From the NCBI RefSeq assembly GCF_020169515.1, contig NZ_JAHMHW010000028.1:1-61547 (forward strand): a DNA stretch of 61,547 nt, written 5' to 3'. Within the stretch, counting starts at the first letter, position 1; every line of letters starts with the position of its first letter. Source of the DNA: Paenibacillus vietnamensis (lineage in GTDB: Bacteria; Bacillota; Bacilli; Paenibacillales; Paenibacillaceae). This document shows positions 49,942 to 59,709 of the stretch, piece after piece. Position numbers and translations under genes: made by a program. The notes under the pieces were generated by a model, which worked only from the letters and a program-made list of their open reading frames with translations, had not been told where the DNA came from and made no database searches.

Positions 49942-51165
49942 ATGGGCAAATATGCGGGAATCAACAATACGATGATCTCTTCGGGACAATGCGCGAAAAT
50001 ATTGTTTTTGTTCGCTCTCGGCAGCGCCGCGCTCATATTGCCTACGGCGGTAACGGTGATCGCCAAGCAGGATGCCTGGATATCGATGCTGTTGGCCGGA
50101 CCGATCAACTATTTTGTCGTCATGATTTATTTGGCGCTTGCCGACCGCTTTCCGAATCTGACCCTTGCGCAATATTCGGAGAAGGTGATCGGCACCTGGG
50201 CGGGAAAAGCGTTCACGCTTACGTTCGTGTTTTTTATGCTGCTGCTTAGCGCGCTTGTCCTGCGGAATATATCGGATTTCATCACCCTGTCCGTCCTGCC
50301 GCTTACGCCGTTATGGTTCATCAACGTGACCTTTATGGTTGTCATCATCTACGGCGTTTATTTGGGAATCGAGACGATAGCGAGGACGGGGGAAATCATT
50401 TTCAGCTGGGGAATGTTTGTGATGACGATTCTTGTTTTTGCCTTGTTCAGCCAGTTCAACTTCCATAACTTTGAGCCGTTCCTGTATGAGGGCTGGATGA
50501 GACCGGTCAAAGGCATTTATCCGATATTGGGCTTTCCGATTGGCGAGTTCGTCTTTCTGACGGCCATTCTCCCGCTCATCAAACAGGAAGACCGCCAAAA
50601 GCTCAGGAAGCACTTGAAGCTGTCGGTGGTTCTGATTTCCACAATGTCCATATTGATGGTCGTATTCCTGCTAGGCGTGATGGGGGTATACGAGGCCAGC
50701 CGCAGCCCTTTTGCCATTTATGATATGGTCAAATATATCAACATCGAGGAGATACTCGTGCGGGTTGAAGTTCTGGTCGCGGTCATTTGGGTCGGCACCG
50801 TGTTCATGAAGCTGGCGTTATGTGTATACACGCTGTCGGTCATGAGCGCGCAAATGCTGAAGCTGGCCACCTATCGGCCCTTGGTCGCTCCTTATGCGTT
50901 CATCATCGTGCCGCTATCGATGATCGTCTACCGGAACAACGCCCACGCCAATCACTTTGCGATGGAAGTTTGGACGGTATACAGCGTTTTTCAGGGCGTC
51001 GTCCTTCCGCTGGGCCTGCTGCTGGTAGCGGTCATCCGCGGCAAAAAGGATTTCAGCGACGGCAGCTTCCCCGAGCCGAAGAAGGTTGAGAAAAAAGCGG
51101 GCGGCGAAAAGGGAGCGGGCGGTACTTCGGGCGGCGCGGCGGGCGGCGACCCGTCGCCCGCTTGA
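49942..51165 (+). CDS. gerAB: Spore germinant receptor subunit B
   Basis: A 407-residue GerAB/GerKB-type transporter-like protein of the APC superfamily with ten hydrophobic segments, the probable germinant-binding subunit. It begins near SSGQCAKILFLFALGSAALILP; LGFPIGEFVFLTAILP and YDMVKYINIEEILVRVEVLVAVIW are recognisable family stretches. The last ~35 residues are a Lys/Gly/Ser-rich tail (KKAGGEKGAGGTSGGAAGG), an unusual low-complexity end that looks like local GC-rich repeat growth. It is the last gene of the ger operon; the nuo promoter follows within 20-45 nt. Confidence 0.93.
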   Translation: MGKYAGINNTMISSGQCAKILFLFALGSAALILPTAVTVIAKQDAWISMLLAGPINYFVVMIYLALADRFPNLTLAQYSEKVIGTWAGKAFTLTFVFFMLLLSALVLRNISDFITLSVLPLTPLWFINVTFMVVIIYGVYLGIETIARTGEIIFSWGMFVMTILVFALFSQFNFHNFEPFLYEGWMRPVKGIYPILGFPIGEFVFLTAILPLIKQEDRQKLRKHLKLSVVLISTMSILMVVFLLGVMGVYEASRSPFAIYDMVKYINIEEILVRVEVLVAVIWVGTVFMKLALCVYTLSVMSAQMLKLATYRPLVAPYAFIIVPLSMIVYRNNAHANHFAMEVWTVYSVFQGVVLPLGLLLVAVIRGKKDFSDGSFPEPKKVEKKAGGEKGAGGTSGGAAGGDPSPA

Positions 51166-51182
51166 GGGCGGCAACTCCGTCA

Positions 51183-51211
51183 TAGACGACCGTGGAAGCA
51201 TTTGTTATAAT
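51183..51211 (+). promoter_or_regulatory. nuo operon promoter
   Basis: TAGACG (51183-51188), 17-nt spacer, TATAAT (51206-51211), with TG at 51203-51204 making an extended -10. It lies between gerAB and nuoA. Confidence 0.72.
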
Positions 51212-51274
51212 TGTGAGGAAAAATTGAACAAACGCAGGCGGTCCGTACCATTCTTTTTTGACGGAGGCGATCGT

Positions 51275-51646
51275 ATGGAGAATTACGCCGGTAACTATGT
51301 TGTCGTGGTTATTTTTATCCTGCTTGGCATTCTGCTGCCGGTTGCCGCTTTGACCGCGGGGCGGCTGCTCCGGCCCAGCAAGCCGACCGATCCGAAGCAA
51401 ACCACCTACGAGAGCGGGAACGAGCCGGTGGGGGAAGGTCAGGTCCGTTTCAACGTTCGTTACTACCTTTTTGCGTTAATGTTCGTCATCTTTGATGTGG
51501 AAACCGTTTTCCTATATCCTTGGGCCGTTGCATATAATAAGCTCGGCTTATTTGTGTTCTTCGAAATGCTGATTTTTGCGGGAATGCTGCTCATTGGACT
51601 TCTATATGCCTGGAAGAAGAAGGTGCTCAAATGGAATTCAGTTTAG
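51275..51646 (+). CDS. nuoA: NADH-quinone oxidoreductase subunit A
   Basis: A 123-residue complex I membrane subunit with three helices. The loop TYESGNEPVGEGQVRFNVRYY and the FALMFVIFDVETVFLYPWA helix, with its conserved acidic residues, are standard. ATG 51275 follows ACGGAGGCGATC. It overlaps nuoB by 16 nt. Confidence 0.97.
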   Translation: MENYAGNYVVVVIFILLGILLPVAALTAGRLLRPSKPTDPKQTTYESGNEPVGEGQVRFNVRYYLFALMFVIFDVETVFLYPWAVAYNKLGLFVFFEMLIFAGMLLIGLLYAWKKKVLKWNSV

Positions 51647-52149
51647 AGTCGATCACGCTGGAGGAACGCAAAGAACTGGAACGGAACGTGTTCATGGGAA
51701 CGCTGGAGCAATTAAAGGCATGGGCCAGAAGCAATTCGCTGTGGCCGCTTACGTTCGGCCTCGCCTGCTGCGCCATCGAGATGATGGGGACGGGCGCTTC
51801 GCATTACGATTTGGACCGCTTCGGCGTCATGTTCCGCACGTCGCCGCGCCAGTCGGACGTCATGATCGTCGCCGGAACGGTCACGAAGAAGATGGGCCCG
51901 CTGCTGCGCAGGCTGTACGATCAGATGCCGGAGCCGAAATGGGTAATCGCAATGGGGTCATGCGCAACGGCAGGCGGACCATATATTAAATCATACGCGG
52001 TTGTGAAGGGCGTCGATCAGATCGTTCCGGTGGACGTGTATATACCTGGCTGTCCGCCTAATCCGGCTGCGCTTATTTACGGCATCAACAAGCTGCAGGA
52101 GAAAATCCGCTACGAAGCCAAAACCGGAAAGCGGGTGACGGGGCGGTGA
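51631..52149 (+). CDS. nuoB: NADH-quinone oxidoreductase subunit B
   Basis: A 172-residue subunit holding iron-sulfur cluster N2, the last carrier before quinone. The four ligands are visible: adjacent cysteines in GLACCAIEM, then GSCATAGG and PGCPPNP. ATG 51631 lies inside the end of nuoA; the stop overlaps the nuoC start (GTGA). Confidence 0.98.
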   Translation: MEFSLESITLEERKELERNVFMGTLEQLKAWARSNSLWPLTFGLACCAIEMMGTGASHYDLDRFGVMFRTSPRQSDVMIVAGTVTKKMGPLLRRLYDQMPEPKWVIAMGSCATAGGPYIKSYAVVKGVDQIVPVDVYIPGCPPNPAALIYGINKLQEKIRYEAKTGKRVTGR

Positions 52150-52787
52150 GTGAGGAGCAAAAAAGCGAGGGGAAAGCGCTTACAGGCGATGCCGATCGCG
52201 AAGCGAAGCTGAAGGCGGCGGCGGAAGCGCGGGCGGCGCGCGCCGCGGCGAAGGAAAAGGCTGACGCGGAGGCGGCGCAAGCTGCGCCTGAAGAGCCTAA
52301 GCCCCCGTCGCCGAGGCAGCCCGAGCTGGACGAAATCGTCTCGCTGCTGAAGCGGGAGGTGCACGAGGACGCGGTGCTTGAAGCTTACGTGAACGAGCTG
52401 AACGGCGATATGCCGACCGTCGTGGCCGACGGCGGCCGCTGGCGCGAAGCGGCCGGACTGCTGAAGAAGCACGAGCGGCTGGGCTTTGACTATTTGCGCA
52501 ACGTATCCGGCGTCGATTATGAGACGCATATGGAAGTGGTCTATCATCTCGTTTCGCTAGGCAGCAAGCGGGAGCTCGCCGTCAAGGTGAGGACGGAAAG
52601 GGAGGCGGCCTCGGTCAGCTCCGCAACGCCGGTATGGGCGTCCGCGAACTGGAACGAACGCGAAATCTACGACCTGCTCGGCATCGATTTTCCCGGCCAT
52701 CCCGATTTGCGGCGCATTATGATGCCGGACGATTGGGTCGGCCACCCGCTCCGCAAGGATTACGAACCGCATGACCCGGAGGTGTAA
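52146..52787 (+). CDS. nuoC: NADH-quinone oxidoreductase subunit C
   Basis: A 213-residue peripheral-arm subunit. The 30-kDa signature is seen in WASANWNEREIYDLLGIDFPGHPDLRRIMMPDDW and HPLRKDYE near the C terminus. The first ~57 residues are an Ala/Lys/Glu/Pro-rich extension (KAAAEARAARAAAKEKADAE) absent from typical NuoC, probably disordered or helical. GTG 52146 overlaps the nuoB stop by 4 nt. Confidence 0.95.
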   Translation: MSEEQKSEGKALTGDADREAKLKAAAEARAARAAAKEKADAEAAQAAPEEPKPPSPRQPELDEIVSLLKREVHEDAVLEAYVNELNGDMPTVVADGGRWREAAGLLKKHERLGFDYLRNVSGVDYETHMEVVYHLVSLGSKRELAVKVRTEREAASVSSATPVWASANWNEREIYDLLGIDFPGHPDLRRIMMPDDWVGHPLRKDYEPHDPEV

Positions 52788-52793
52788 CAGGCC

Positions 52794-53894
52794 TTGATCC
52801 GTACTGAAGAGCTGCTGTTAAACGTTGGTCCCCAGCACCCCAGCACGCACGGGGTATTCCGAATCGTCGTCAAGCTGGACGGGGAGGTCATTACCGAAGC
52901 GACTCCGGTGATGGGCTATCTGCACCGGGGGACCGAGAAAATCGCCGAAAATCTTAACTTTACGCAAATCATCCCATACACGGACAGGATGGATTACGTC
53001 TCGGCCATGACGAACAATTACGTACTCGTGCATGCGGTCGAAACGATGATGGGACTGGAGGTGCCGCTGCGGGCGGAATTTCTCAGGCTGATCGTCATGG
53101 AACTGCAGCGCGTCGCAAGCCATCTCGTCTGGTGGGGAACGTACCTGCTCGATATCGGGGCGATGAGCCCGTTTCTGTATGCGTTCCGGGACCGGGAAAT
53201 CATTATCGATTTGTTCAACGAGCTGTGCGGCGCAAGGCTGACCTATAACTACATGAGGGTCGGCGGCGTGAAATGGGACGCACCGCCTGGCTGGATGGAT
53301 AAGGTGAAGGAATTTATCCCTTACATGGAGAACAAGCTTCAGGAGTATGACAATCTGGTCAGCGGCAACGAGATCTTTCTCGCACGGATTAAAGGGATCG
53401 GGCGTTACGACGCGCAGACGGCCGTCGATTACGGCCTTTCCGGCGCCAACCTGCGCTGTACCGGCGTCGACTGGGATTTGCGGAAGGCGGAGCCGTACAG
53501 CCTGTACAGCCGGTTCGAATTCGACGTGCCGCTCGGGAAGAACGGCGACTGCTATGACCGCTACCGCATTCGGCTGGAGGAAATCCGCCAAAGCCTGCGC
53601 ATCCTGAAGCAGGCGGTGCAGCAGTTTCCCGAGGGCGGAGACACGATGGGCAAGGTGCCGAGGGCGATCCGGCCGCCCGCGGGCGAGGTGTATGTGCGGA
53701 TCGAGTCGCCGCGCGGCGAAATCGGCTGCCACATCGTATCCAAAGGCAAGGCGGAGCCGTACCGGCTGAAATTCCGCAGGCCCTCCTTCGTGAATTTGCA
53801 AATCCTGCCGAAGCTGCTGGTAGGCGAAACGATGACGAATCTGATCACGATTCTGGGCGGCATCGATATTGTCGTCGGGGAGGTCGATTGCTGA
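52794..53894 (+). CDS. nuoD: NADH-quinone oxidoreductase subunit D
   Basis: A 366-residue 49-kDa-type subunit that forms much of the quinone site with NuoB. The quinone-binding loop GPQHPSTHGVFRI and the conserved Tyr region are present; LDIGAMSPFLYAFRDRE and PRGEIGCHIVSKGKAEPYRLKFR are further signatures. The hydrogenase-type metal-site cysteines are absent, as expected for complex I. TTG 52794 follows GGAGGTG. Confidence 0.97.
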   Translation: MIRTEELLLNVGPQHPSTHGVFRIVVKLDGEVITEATPVMGYLHRGTEKIAENLNFTQIIPYTDRMDYVSAMTNNYVLVHAVETMMGLEVPLRAEFLRLIVMELQRVASHLVWWGTYLLDIGAMSPFLYAFRDREIIIDLFNELCGARLTYNYMRVGGVKWDAPPGWMDKVKEFIPYMENKLQEYDNLVSGNEIFLARIKGIGRYDAQTAVDYGLSGANLRCTGVDWDLRKAEPYSLYSRFEFDVPLGKNGDCYDRYRIRLEEIRQSLRILKQAVQQFPEGGDTMGKVPRAIRPPAGEVYVRIESPRGEIGCHIVSKGKAEPYRLKFRRPSFVNLQILPKLLVGETMTNLITILGGIDIVVGEVDC

Positions 53895-54907
53895 TGCCCC
53901 CTTGGCTGAACGAATCGCTAACATGGGGAAATGCGCTGATCCTGTTTTTGTGGGCGGCCGTCTTTTTGCTGATCGTGCTGGGCTTTGTGACTTATGCCAT
54001 CTATTTCGAGCGAAAGGTGATCGGCTGGATGCAGCTCCGCATCGGACCGAACAGGGTCGGGCCGCTCGGCCTGCTTCAGACGGTCGCAGACATTTTCAAG
54101 CTGCTGATCAAGGAGGATACGATTCCGCGCAAGGCCGACCGGCTGCTGTTCGTGCTGGCCCCCGTGCTTGCTTACGTACCGGCCTTCTCGGTGCTGGCGG
54201 TGCTTCCTTACACGCAAAAGCTGTATTTTGCCGATTTGAACGTCGGCCTGCTGTATTACGTAGCATTATCAGGTATTACTACGCTGGCGATCGTGCTCGG
54301 AGGCTGGGCCTCTAACAACAAATATGCGCTGCTGGGAGGCATGCGCTCGGCCGCTCAAATGATCAGCTACGAGGTGCCGCTGGTCATTTCCGTTGTCGGA
54401 GTCATTTTGCTTAGCGGAAGCTTAAATTTGAGGGAGATTGTCATGGCCCAGGACGGAGGCTGGTTCTGGAATTGGAACTTCCTGCCGCAGATCGTCGGCT
54501 TTGTCGTTTTTATCATTGCGGCGGTGTCGGAGCTGAACCGGACGCCGTTCGACCTGCCGGAGGCGGAATCGGAGCTGGTCGCCGGCTATCACGTGGAATA
54601 CAGCGGCTTCCGCTTCGCATTCTTCATGCTGTCGGAATACGTGTATGTGTACGCGATCGCCGCGCTGACGACCGTTTTGTTTCTTGGCGGCTGGCATGCG
54701 CCGGCGCCGTTTCTCGAGTTTGTGCCGGGCATCGTCTGGTTTCTGCTGAAGTTCGCGTTTATCGTGTTTTTCCTGTTCTGGATCCGGGCCACATTCCCGC
54801 GCATCCGGGTGGATCAGCTGATGGCCCTCGGCTGGAAGGTGCTGCTGCCGGCGGCGCTGCTTAACGTATTTTTGACCGCGGCCTATTTGGAGCTGTTTAT
54901 CAAATAA
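53894..54907 (+). CDS. nuoH: NADH-quinone oxidoreductase subunit H
   Basis: A 337-residue membrane subunit with about eight helices at the junction of the two arms. RIGPNRVGPLGLLQTVADIFKL, AAVSELNRTPFDLPEAESELVAGYHVEYSG and the C-terminal WIRATFPRIRVDQLMALGWK are diagnostic. ATG 53894 overlaps the nuoD stop by one base (TGATG) behind GGGGAGG. Confidence 0.97.
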   Translation: MPPWLNESLTWGNALILFLWAAVFLLIVLGFVTYAIYFERKVIGWMQLRIGPNRVGPLGLLQTVADIFKLLIKEDTIPRKADRLLFVLAPVLAYVPAFSVLAVLPYTQKLYFADLNVGLLYYVALSGITTLAIVLGGWASNNKYALLGGMRSAAQMISYEVPLVISVVGVILLSGSLNLREIVMAQDGGWFWNWNFLPQIVGFVVFIIAAVSELNRTPFDLPEAESELVAGYHVEYSGFRFAFFMLSEYVYVYAIAALTTVLFLGGWHAPAPFLEFVPGIVWFLLKFAFIVFFLFWIRATFPRIRVDQLMALGWKVLLPAALLNVFLTAAYLELFIK

Positions 54908-54926
54908 ACGCAAAGGGGCGAGACAG

Positions 54927-55376
54927 ATGAACGGATTGATAAAAGGATTAGGCGTTACGCTGAAGTCGATGACGGCGCCGAAGGTGACGACCTCCTATCC
55001 GGACGTCCCGATCGATATGCCGGACCGCTTCCGCGGCATCCAGCATTTTATTCCGGACCTGTGCATCGTCTGCAATCAATGCGCGCGCATCTGCCCGACC
55101 GATTGCATTACGCTGACTGGCAAGCCCAATCCCGATCCGGACAAAAAGGGCAAGGTCATCGATACGTTCGACATCAATTTCGAAATTTGCATCTTGTGCG
55201 ACCTGTGCACCGAGGTGTGTCCGACCGAAGCGATCGTCATGACGAATCATTTTGAGCTGTCGGCTTACAGCCGGGATGATTTGTTCAAGGACATCAAATG
55301 GCTGTCCGAGAACGACACGCTTGTCCGGGAGGATAACAACAATATCGGGGCGCCGGCCAAAGGGGGCGGCAAATAG
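54927..55376 (+). CDS. nuoI: NADH-quinone oxidoreductase subunit I
   Basis: A 149-residue ferredoxin-like subunit with two [4Fe-4S] motifs, CIVCNQCARICP and CILCDLCTEVCP, which bind clusters N6a and N6b. Because nuoE, F and G are missing from the operon, this subunit is the likely electron entry point for an outside donor such as ferredoxin or another dehydrogenase. ATG 54927 follows AAAGGGGCGAG. Confidence 0.97.
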   Translation: MNGLIKGLGVTLKSMTAPKVTTSYPDVPIDMPDRFRGIQHFIPDLCIVCNQCARICPTDCITLTGKPNPDPDKKGKVIDTFDINFEICILCDLCTEVCPTEAIVMTNHFELSAYSRDDLFKDIKWLSENDTLVREDNNNIGAPAKGGGK

Positions 55377-55892
55377 TTGTTCCAAATCGATGTTACGGGC
55401 GAGTTCGCCGCTTTTTTTATCTTCTCGGCCATTATGATCTGCGGCGCGGTGCTTATGATCAGCCTCGTCAAGGTCGTTCATATGCTGCTGTCGATGGCGG
55501 CGGTGTTTCTGGGGTTGGCCGGCATGTTTGTGCTGCTGGAGGCGGAGTTTGTTGCATTCGTTCAGGTGCTGATTTATGCCGGCGCCGTTTCGATTCTGAT
55601 GATATTCGGCATTATGATGACGAATCACCAGCACGTGGAGCGGGAGAAAGCGAAGCCGCTGCATGAGGCGCTGGCGGCCGTTGCGGCGCTTTGCCTGTTC
55701 GGCTTTATCTTTTATGCGATCCGCTCGACCACGTTTCCCGAGCCGGGGCCTTTCGATGCCGGCGAGGATAATACGATGGCGATCGGGGAGCTGCTCTATA
55801 CGGGCTACGTCATCCCGTTCGAGCTGTTGTCGGTGCTGCTCACCGTCGCTTTTATAGGAGCGATTCTGCTGGCCAGGAAGGAGGCGGAGTAG
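55377..55892 (+). CDS. nuoJ: NADH-quinone oxidoreductase subunit J
   Basis: A 171-residue membrane subunit with five helices; LLEAEFVAFVQVLIYAGAVSILMIFGIMM contains the helix with the pi-bulge known from this subunit. The start is TTG 55377, directly after the nuoI stop, with AAAGGGGGCGG upstream. Confidence 0.95.
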   Translation: MFQIDVTGEFAAFFIFSAIMICGAVLMISLVKVVHMLLSMAAVFLGLAGMFVLLEAEFVAFVQVLIYAGAVSILMIFGIMMTNHQHVEREKAKPLHEALAAVAALCLFGFIFYAIRSTTFPEPGPFDAGEDNTMAIGELLYTGYVIPFELLSVLLTVAFIGAILLARKEAE

Positions 55893-55895
55893 CGG

Positions 55896-56198
55896 ATGCT
55901 ACCATCCTACTTAACGCTGGCGGCGATTCTGTTCTGTATCGGGCTTTACGGCGCGCTTGTCAAACGGAACGCGGTAATCGTGCTGCTATCGCTCGAGCTG
56001 ATGCTGAACGCGGTCAACCTGAACCTTGTCGCCTTCTCGAAATACGGCGTCGTGCCGTCGTTGACCGGGCAAATTTTCTCCTTGTTCACGATTACGGTGG
56101 CGGCGGCGGAGGCGGCGATCGGGGTAGCGATTCTGATAGCGCTCTTCCGCCTGCGCGGCACGGTGAAGATCGACGAATTTGACGAAATGAGGAGGTAA
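55896..56198 (+). CDS. nuoK: NADH-quinone oxidoreductase subunit K
   Basis: A 100-residue three-helix subunit with the two conserved membrane Glu residues (LSLELMLNAVNL and AAAEAAIGVAIL) that take part in proton transfer. ATG 55896 follows GGAGGCGGAG. Confidence 0.97.
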   Translation: MLPSYLTLAAILFCIGLYGALVKRNAVIVLLSLELMLNAVNLNLVAFSKYGVVPSLTGQIFSLFTITVAAAEAAIGVAILIALFRLRGTVKIDEFDEMRR

Positions 56199-56206
56199 CG
56201 CGGCAT

Positions 56207-58078
56207 ATGGACATGTACACAAAGGCGGCTTGGATCGTTCCTTTGCTTCCGCTGGCTGCTTTCCTCGTTTTGACCGCGCTCGGGCGGGGCAGCAGGAGGG
56301 CCGGCGCCGTATTCGGCTCGCTGTTCTCGCTTGCCGCGCTCGTGCTGTCTCTGCTGATTGTCGCAGAGCGGCTTGAACCGGACGCCGTCGACTACAGTTA
56401 TGCCTTCGACTGGATCCGGGCGGGAGACTTCACGCTGCGCATCGGCTTTGAAGTGACCAACCTGACCGCGATGATGCTGGCGGTCGTCACGCTCGTCAGC
56501 TTTCTCGTGAACGTCTACTCCGCCGGATATATGAAGAATGACGAGCGCATTACCGTTTATTACGGCTACGTCTCTTTGTTCACCTTCTCCATGCTCGGTC
56601 TCGTGCTCTCCGACAATTTGCTGTCGCTCTATATCTTCTGGGAGCTCGTGGGGGTATGCTCGTTCCTGCTCGTCGGGTTCTGGTATGCGAAACCGAAGGC
56701 GAAGGCTGCGGCCAAGAAGGCTTTTATCGTGACGCGGATCGGCGATGCCGGCCTGCTTATCGGCATCATGCTTTTGTTCTGGTACATGCCGGATCACGCG
56801 CTGGACTTTACGACGATTCAAAGCGTGTTCGACGGTCAGTCCGGCGCCATTACGACGGGCATTACGACGTTGATCGCGCTGTGCATTTTCCTTGGCGCGG
56901 TCGGCAAATCGGGCCAGTTTCCGCTGCATGTGTGGCTGCCGGACGCCATGGAGGGGCCGACCCCGATCAGTGCGCTCATCCACGCCGCCACGATGGTTGC
57001 GGCAGGCGTGTTTCTGATCGCACGGACCTACGATATATTTCAGGACTCGGCGGCTGCGATGGAAACCGTCGCTTACGTCGGCGGCTTTACGGCTTTGTTC
57101 GCGGCGACGATCGCGCTCGTCCAGCAGGACATCAAGCGCATTCTGGCTTACTCGACGGTCAGCCAGCTCGGCTACATGATAATGGCGCTTGGCTTGGGCT
57201 CGCTAACGGGAGGAATTTTTCATCTGTTCACGCACGCCTTCTTCAAGGCGCTACTCTTCCTCGGGGCAGGCAGCATTATTCATGCGGTACATACGCAGAA
57301 CATTAAGGAAATGGGCGGCCTCGGCACGAGGATGAAGCTTACCGCCTGGACGTTCGCGATCGGCGCGCTGGCGCTGTCCGGCATTCCGCCGTTCTCGGGC
57401 TTCTGGTCGAAGGATCTGATTTTGACGGCCGCTTACGAGAGCAATCCGCTTCTGTTTTTCGTCGGCTTGGCGGCAGCTTTCTGCACAGCGCTGTACATGA
57501 CCCGGCTGTTCATCCTCGTCTTCATGGGCAAGCCCGGTGCAGCTTCTGCAGCCGCACACGAGGCGCCGCGCTCCATGACGGTCCCGCTCGTCGCGCTTGC
57601 CGTGCCTGCCGCAATTGCAGGCTTTGTTGAAACGCCTTGGAACGGGTGGTTCGGCTCGTGGCTGAGCGGCCATCAAGAACCAGCCCATGGCAGCGCTGCG
57701 GCGATCATTGCTTCGATCGCCGTCTCGGTGCTCGGCCTCTACGTCGGCTGGCTCGTTTACGGGAGAAGAAGCATCGGCCGGATAACGCTCGCCGAGCGTT
57801 CCCCTTGGCTGTATAAGCTGCTGGAGCGGGGGTACTTCGTGGATGAGCTGTATGCCGCCGCCGTCGTAAAGCCCATTAAGCTGGCCGGCCAGCTGCTCAT
57901 TTTATTCGACGAGTTTATTGTCGGCGGCCTCGTCCGGGCGGCGGGTGCCGCAACGTCATCTGCCGGCAGGCTGGCAGCCAGGCTGCAGAACGGACAGACG
58001 CAAACGTACGGTCTTGCCGCCGTTATCGGCCTCGTGATCCTAGTTGCCGCTCTTGTCGGAAGGAGGTTTCTGCCATGA
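56207..58078 (+). CDS. nuoL: NADH-quinone oxidoreductase subunit L
   Basis: A 623-residue antiporter-like proton-pumping subunit with about 14-16 helices and a C-terminal lateral-helix region. SLYIFWELVGVCSFLLVGFWY carries the conserved helix-5 Glu; KSGQFPLHVWLPDAMEGPTPISALIHAATMV and THAFFKALLFLGAGSIIHA are signatures. ATG 56207 has AGGAGG 11 nt upstream. The stop overlaps nuoM. Confidence 0.97.
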   Translation: MDMYTKAAWIVPLLPLAAFLVLTALGRGSRRAGAVFGSLFSLAALVLSLLIVAERLEPDAVDYSYAFDWIRAGDFTLRIGFEVTNLTAMMLAVVTLVSFLVNVYSAGYMKNDERITVYYGYVSLFTFSMLGLVLSDNLLSLYIFWELVGVCSFLLVGFWYAKPKAKAAAKKAFIVTRIGDAGLLIGIMLLFWYMPDHALDFTTIQSVFDGQSGAITTGITTLIALCIFLGAVGKSGQFPLHVWLPDAMEGPTPISALIHAATMVAAGVFLIARTYDIFQDSAAAMETVAYVGGFTALFAATIALVQQDIKRILAYSTVSQLGYMIMALGLGSLTGGIFHLFTHAFFKALLFLGAGSIIHAVHTQNIKEMGGLGTRMKLTAWTFAIGALALSGIPPFSGFWSKDLILTAAYESNPLLFFVGLAAAFCTALYMTRLFILVFMGKPGAASAAAHEAPRSMTVPLVALAVPAAIAGFVETPWNGWFGSWLSGHQEPAHGSAAAIIASIAVSVLGLYVGWLVYGRRSIGRITLAERSPWLYKLLERGYFVDELYAAAVVKPIKLAGQLLILFDEFIVGGLVRAAGAATSSAGRLAARLQNGQTQTYGLAAVIGLVILVAALVGRRFLP

Positions 58079-59706
58079 GCGTTCTGAACGAAATTCCGGT
58101 CTTATCTTTGATTTTGTGGTCGCCCTTGGTTGGACTTCTTGTCATCCTGCTAATGCCGAAGCAGCGCAGCGGCTGGATGAAAACGGCGGCGATCGTAACG
58201 ACGCTTGTGCCGCTTGCCTTTTCATTGTGGCTGTATGCCGGGTACGACAAGCAGCAGGGCGGGGACGCCTTCGAGGAGCGGTTAAGCTGGGTGCAGGTGC
58301 CGCTAAGCAAGGAGTTTCAGAGCGGCGTAACCGAGTTTGTGTTCCGGCTTGACTATACGCTAGGCGTAGACGGCATCTCGCTGCCGCTCGTGCTGCTGAC
58401 GGCGCTCGTGACGGCGATGGCGGCGCTTGCAGCTTACCATGTGAAAAAACGCTGGAAATCGTTTTTTGCCTGGTTTTTGCTGCTGGAAGCGGGCATGCTC
58501 GGCGTGTTTCTTGCGCGCGATATTTTTCTGTTCTTCGTATTCTTCGAGGTGACGCTGGTCGCGATGTATTTTTTGATCGGCATTTGGGGGTATTACAACC
58601 GCGAGAGGGCGGCCAACCAGTTTCTGCTATATAACGGACTAGGCTCGGCCATTATGCTGCTGGCGTTCGTCCTGCTCGTCAATACGGCCGGCTTCCGGGT
58701 AGAGCAGGCGGGCGAGCAGATCAGTTATATTTACAGCGGAAGCTACGGAGACATCCTGCGCAATATGACGGACCCGGCGGCTTGGGTAAATGCGGTGCCC
58801 GACCAGCTGAGACCGGCGAATCCGTTCTATATGTCGGATACGATGCGGTGGACGCTGTTTATCATGCTGCTGGCGGCGTTCGGCATCAAGCTGCCGGTAT
58901 TCCCGTTCCACACCTGGATGCTGAAGGTGCATACGGAAGCGCCTCCGGCAGTCGTCATGATTCACTCCGGCGTGCTTCTGAAGATGGGCGCATACGGCTT
59001 GATCCGTTTCGGCTTCGGCCTGTTTCCGGAGCAGGCTAAGGCATGGGCCGCCGTGCTCGCAGCGCTCGGGGTCATCAATCTGCTGTACGGAGCTCTGCTA
59101 GCCTTCAGGCAGCAGGAGTTCAAGCTGGTGCTGGCCTATTCGTCCATCAGCCATATGGGCATCGTCCTGCTCGGCCTTGCCGCTTTCAACGAGCTGGGCT
59201 TGCAGGGCGCTTTGTTCCAGCTCGTGTCGCACGGGTTAATATCGGCGCTGCTATTCCTGATCGTCGGCAGCTTATACGAACGGACGGGCACGACGGAGCT
59301 GCCGCTGCTGGGCGGACTGGCGCGTTCGATGCCGTTTATGGGCGGCGTGCTGCTGGCGGCAGGTCTCGCTTCGCTTGGCTTGCCGGGTTTATCCGGCTTT
59401 GTGGGGGAGTTTTTGTCATTGCTCGGGCTGTTTGAATCGATGCGCTGGCTAACGGCTTTGGCCGTTCTGGGCATTATTCTGACGGCGGTCTACGTGCTGC
59501 GCGCCGTTTTGAAAATTACGTTCGGCCGGCAGCAGGAGAAGCATACGGCGCTTAAGGATGCCAGGCTGATCGAGGCGGTGCCGATGATTGTGCTGCTCGC
59601 TTTTATCGTGCTGCTGGGCTGCTACCCGTCGCTGCTGACCGATACGGTGCAGCTAGGCGCAGAAGGGCTGTTCGAACAATTACTTGCAACGAGGGCGGGG
59701 GGATAG
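58075..59706 (+). CDS. nuoM: NADH-quinone oxidoreductase subunit M
   Basis: A 543-residue antiporter-like pump subunit. FFVFFEVTLVAMYFLIGIWG contains the key Glu, and KLPVFPFHTWMLKVHTEAPPAVVMIHSGVLLKMGAYG the conserved Lys/His region. ATG 58075 overlaps nuoL by 4 nt (ATGA) behind GGAAGGAGG. Confidence 0.97.
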   Translation: MSVLNEIPVLSLILWSPLVGLLVILLMPKQRSGWMKTAAIVTTLVPLAFSLWLYAGYDKQQGGDAFEERLSWVQVPLSKEFQSGVTEFVFRLDYTLGVDGISLPLVLLTALVTAMAALAAYHVKKRWKSFFAWFLLLEAGMLGVFLARDIFLFFVFFEVTLVAMYFLIGIWGYYNRERAANQFLLYNGLGSAIMLLAFVLLVNTAGFRVEQAGEQISYIYSGSYGDILRNMTDPAAWVNAVPDQLRPANPFYMSDTMRWTLFIMLLAAFGIKLPVFPFHTWMLKVHTEAPPAVVMIHSGVLLKMGAYGLIRFGFGLFPEQAKAWAAVLAALGVINLLYGALLAFRQQEFKLVLAYSSISHMGIVLLGLAAFNELGLQGALFQLVSHGLISALLFLIVGSLYERTGTTELPLLGGLARSMPFMGGVLLAAGLASLGLPGLSGFVGEFLSLLGLFESMRWLTALAVLGIILTAVYVLRAVLKITFGRQQEKHTALKDARLIEAVPMIVLLAFIVLLGCYPSLLTDTVQLGAEGLFEQLLATRAGG

Positions 59707-59709
59707 GCC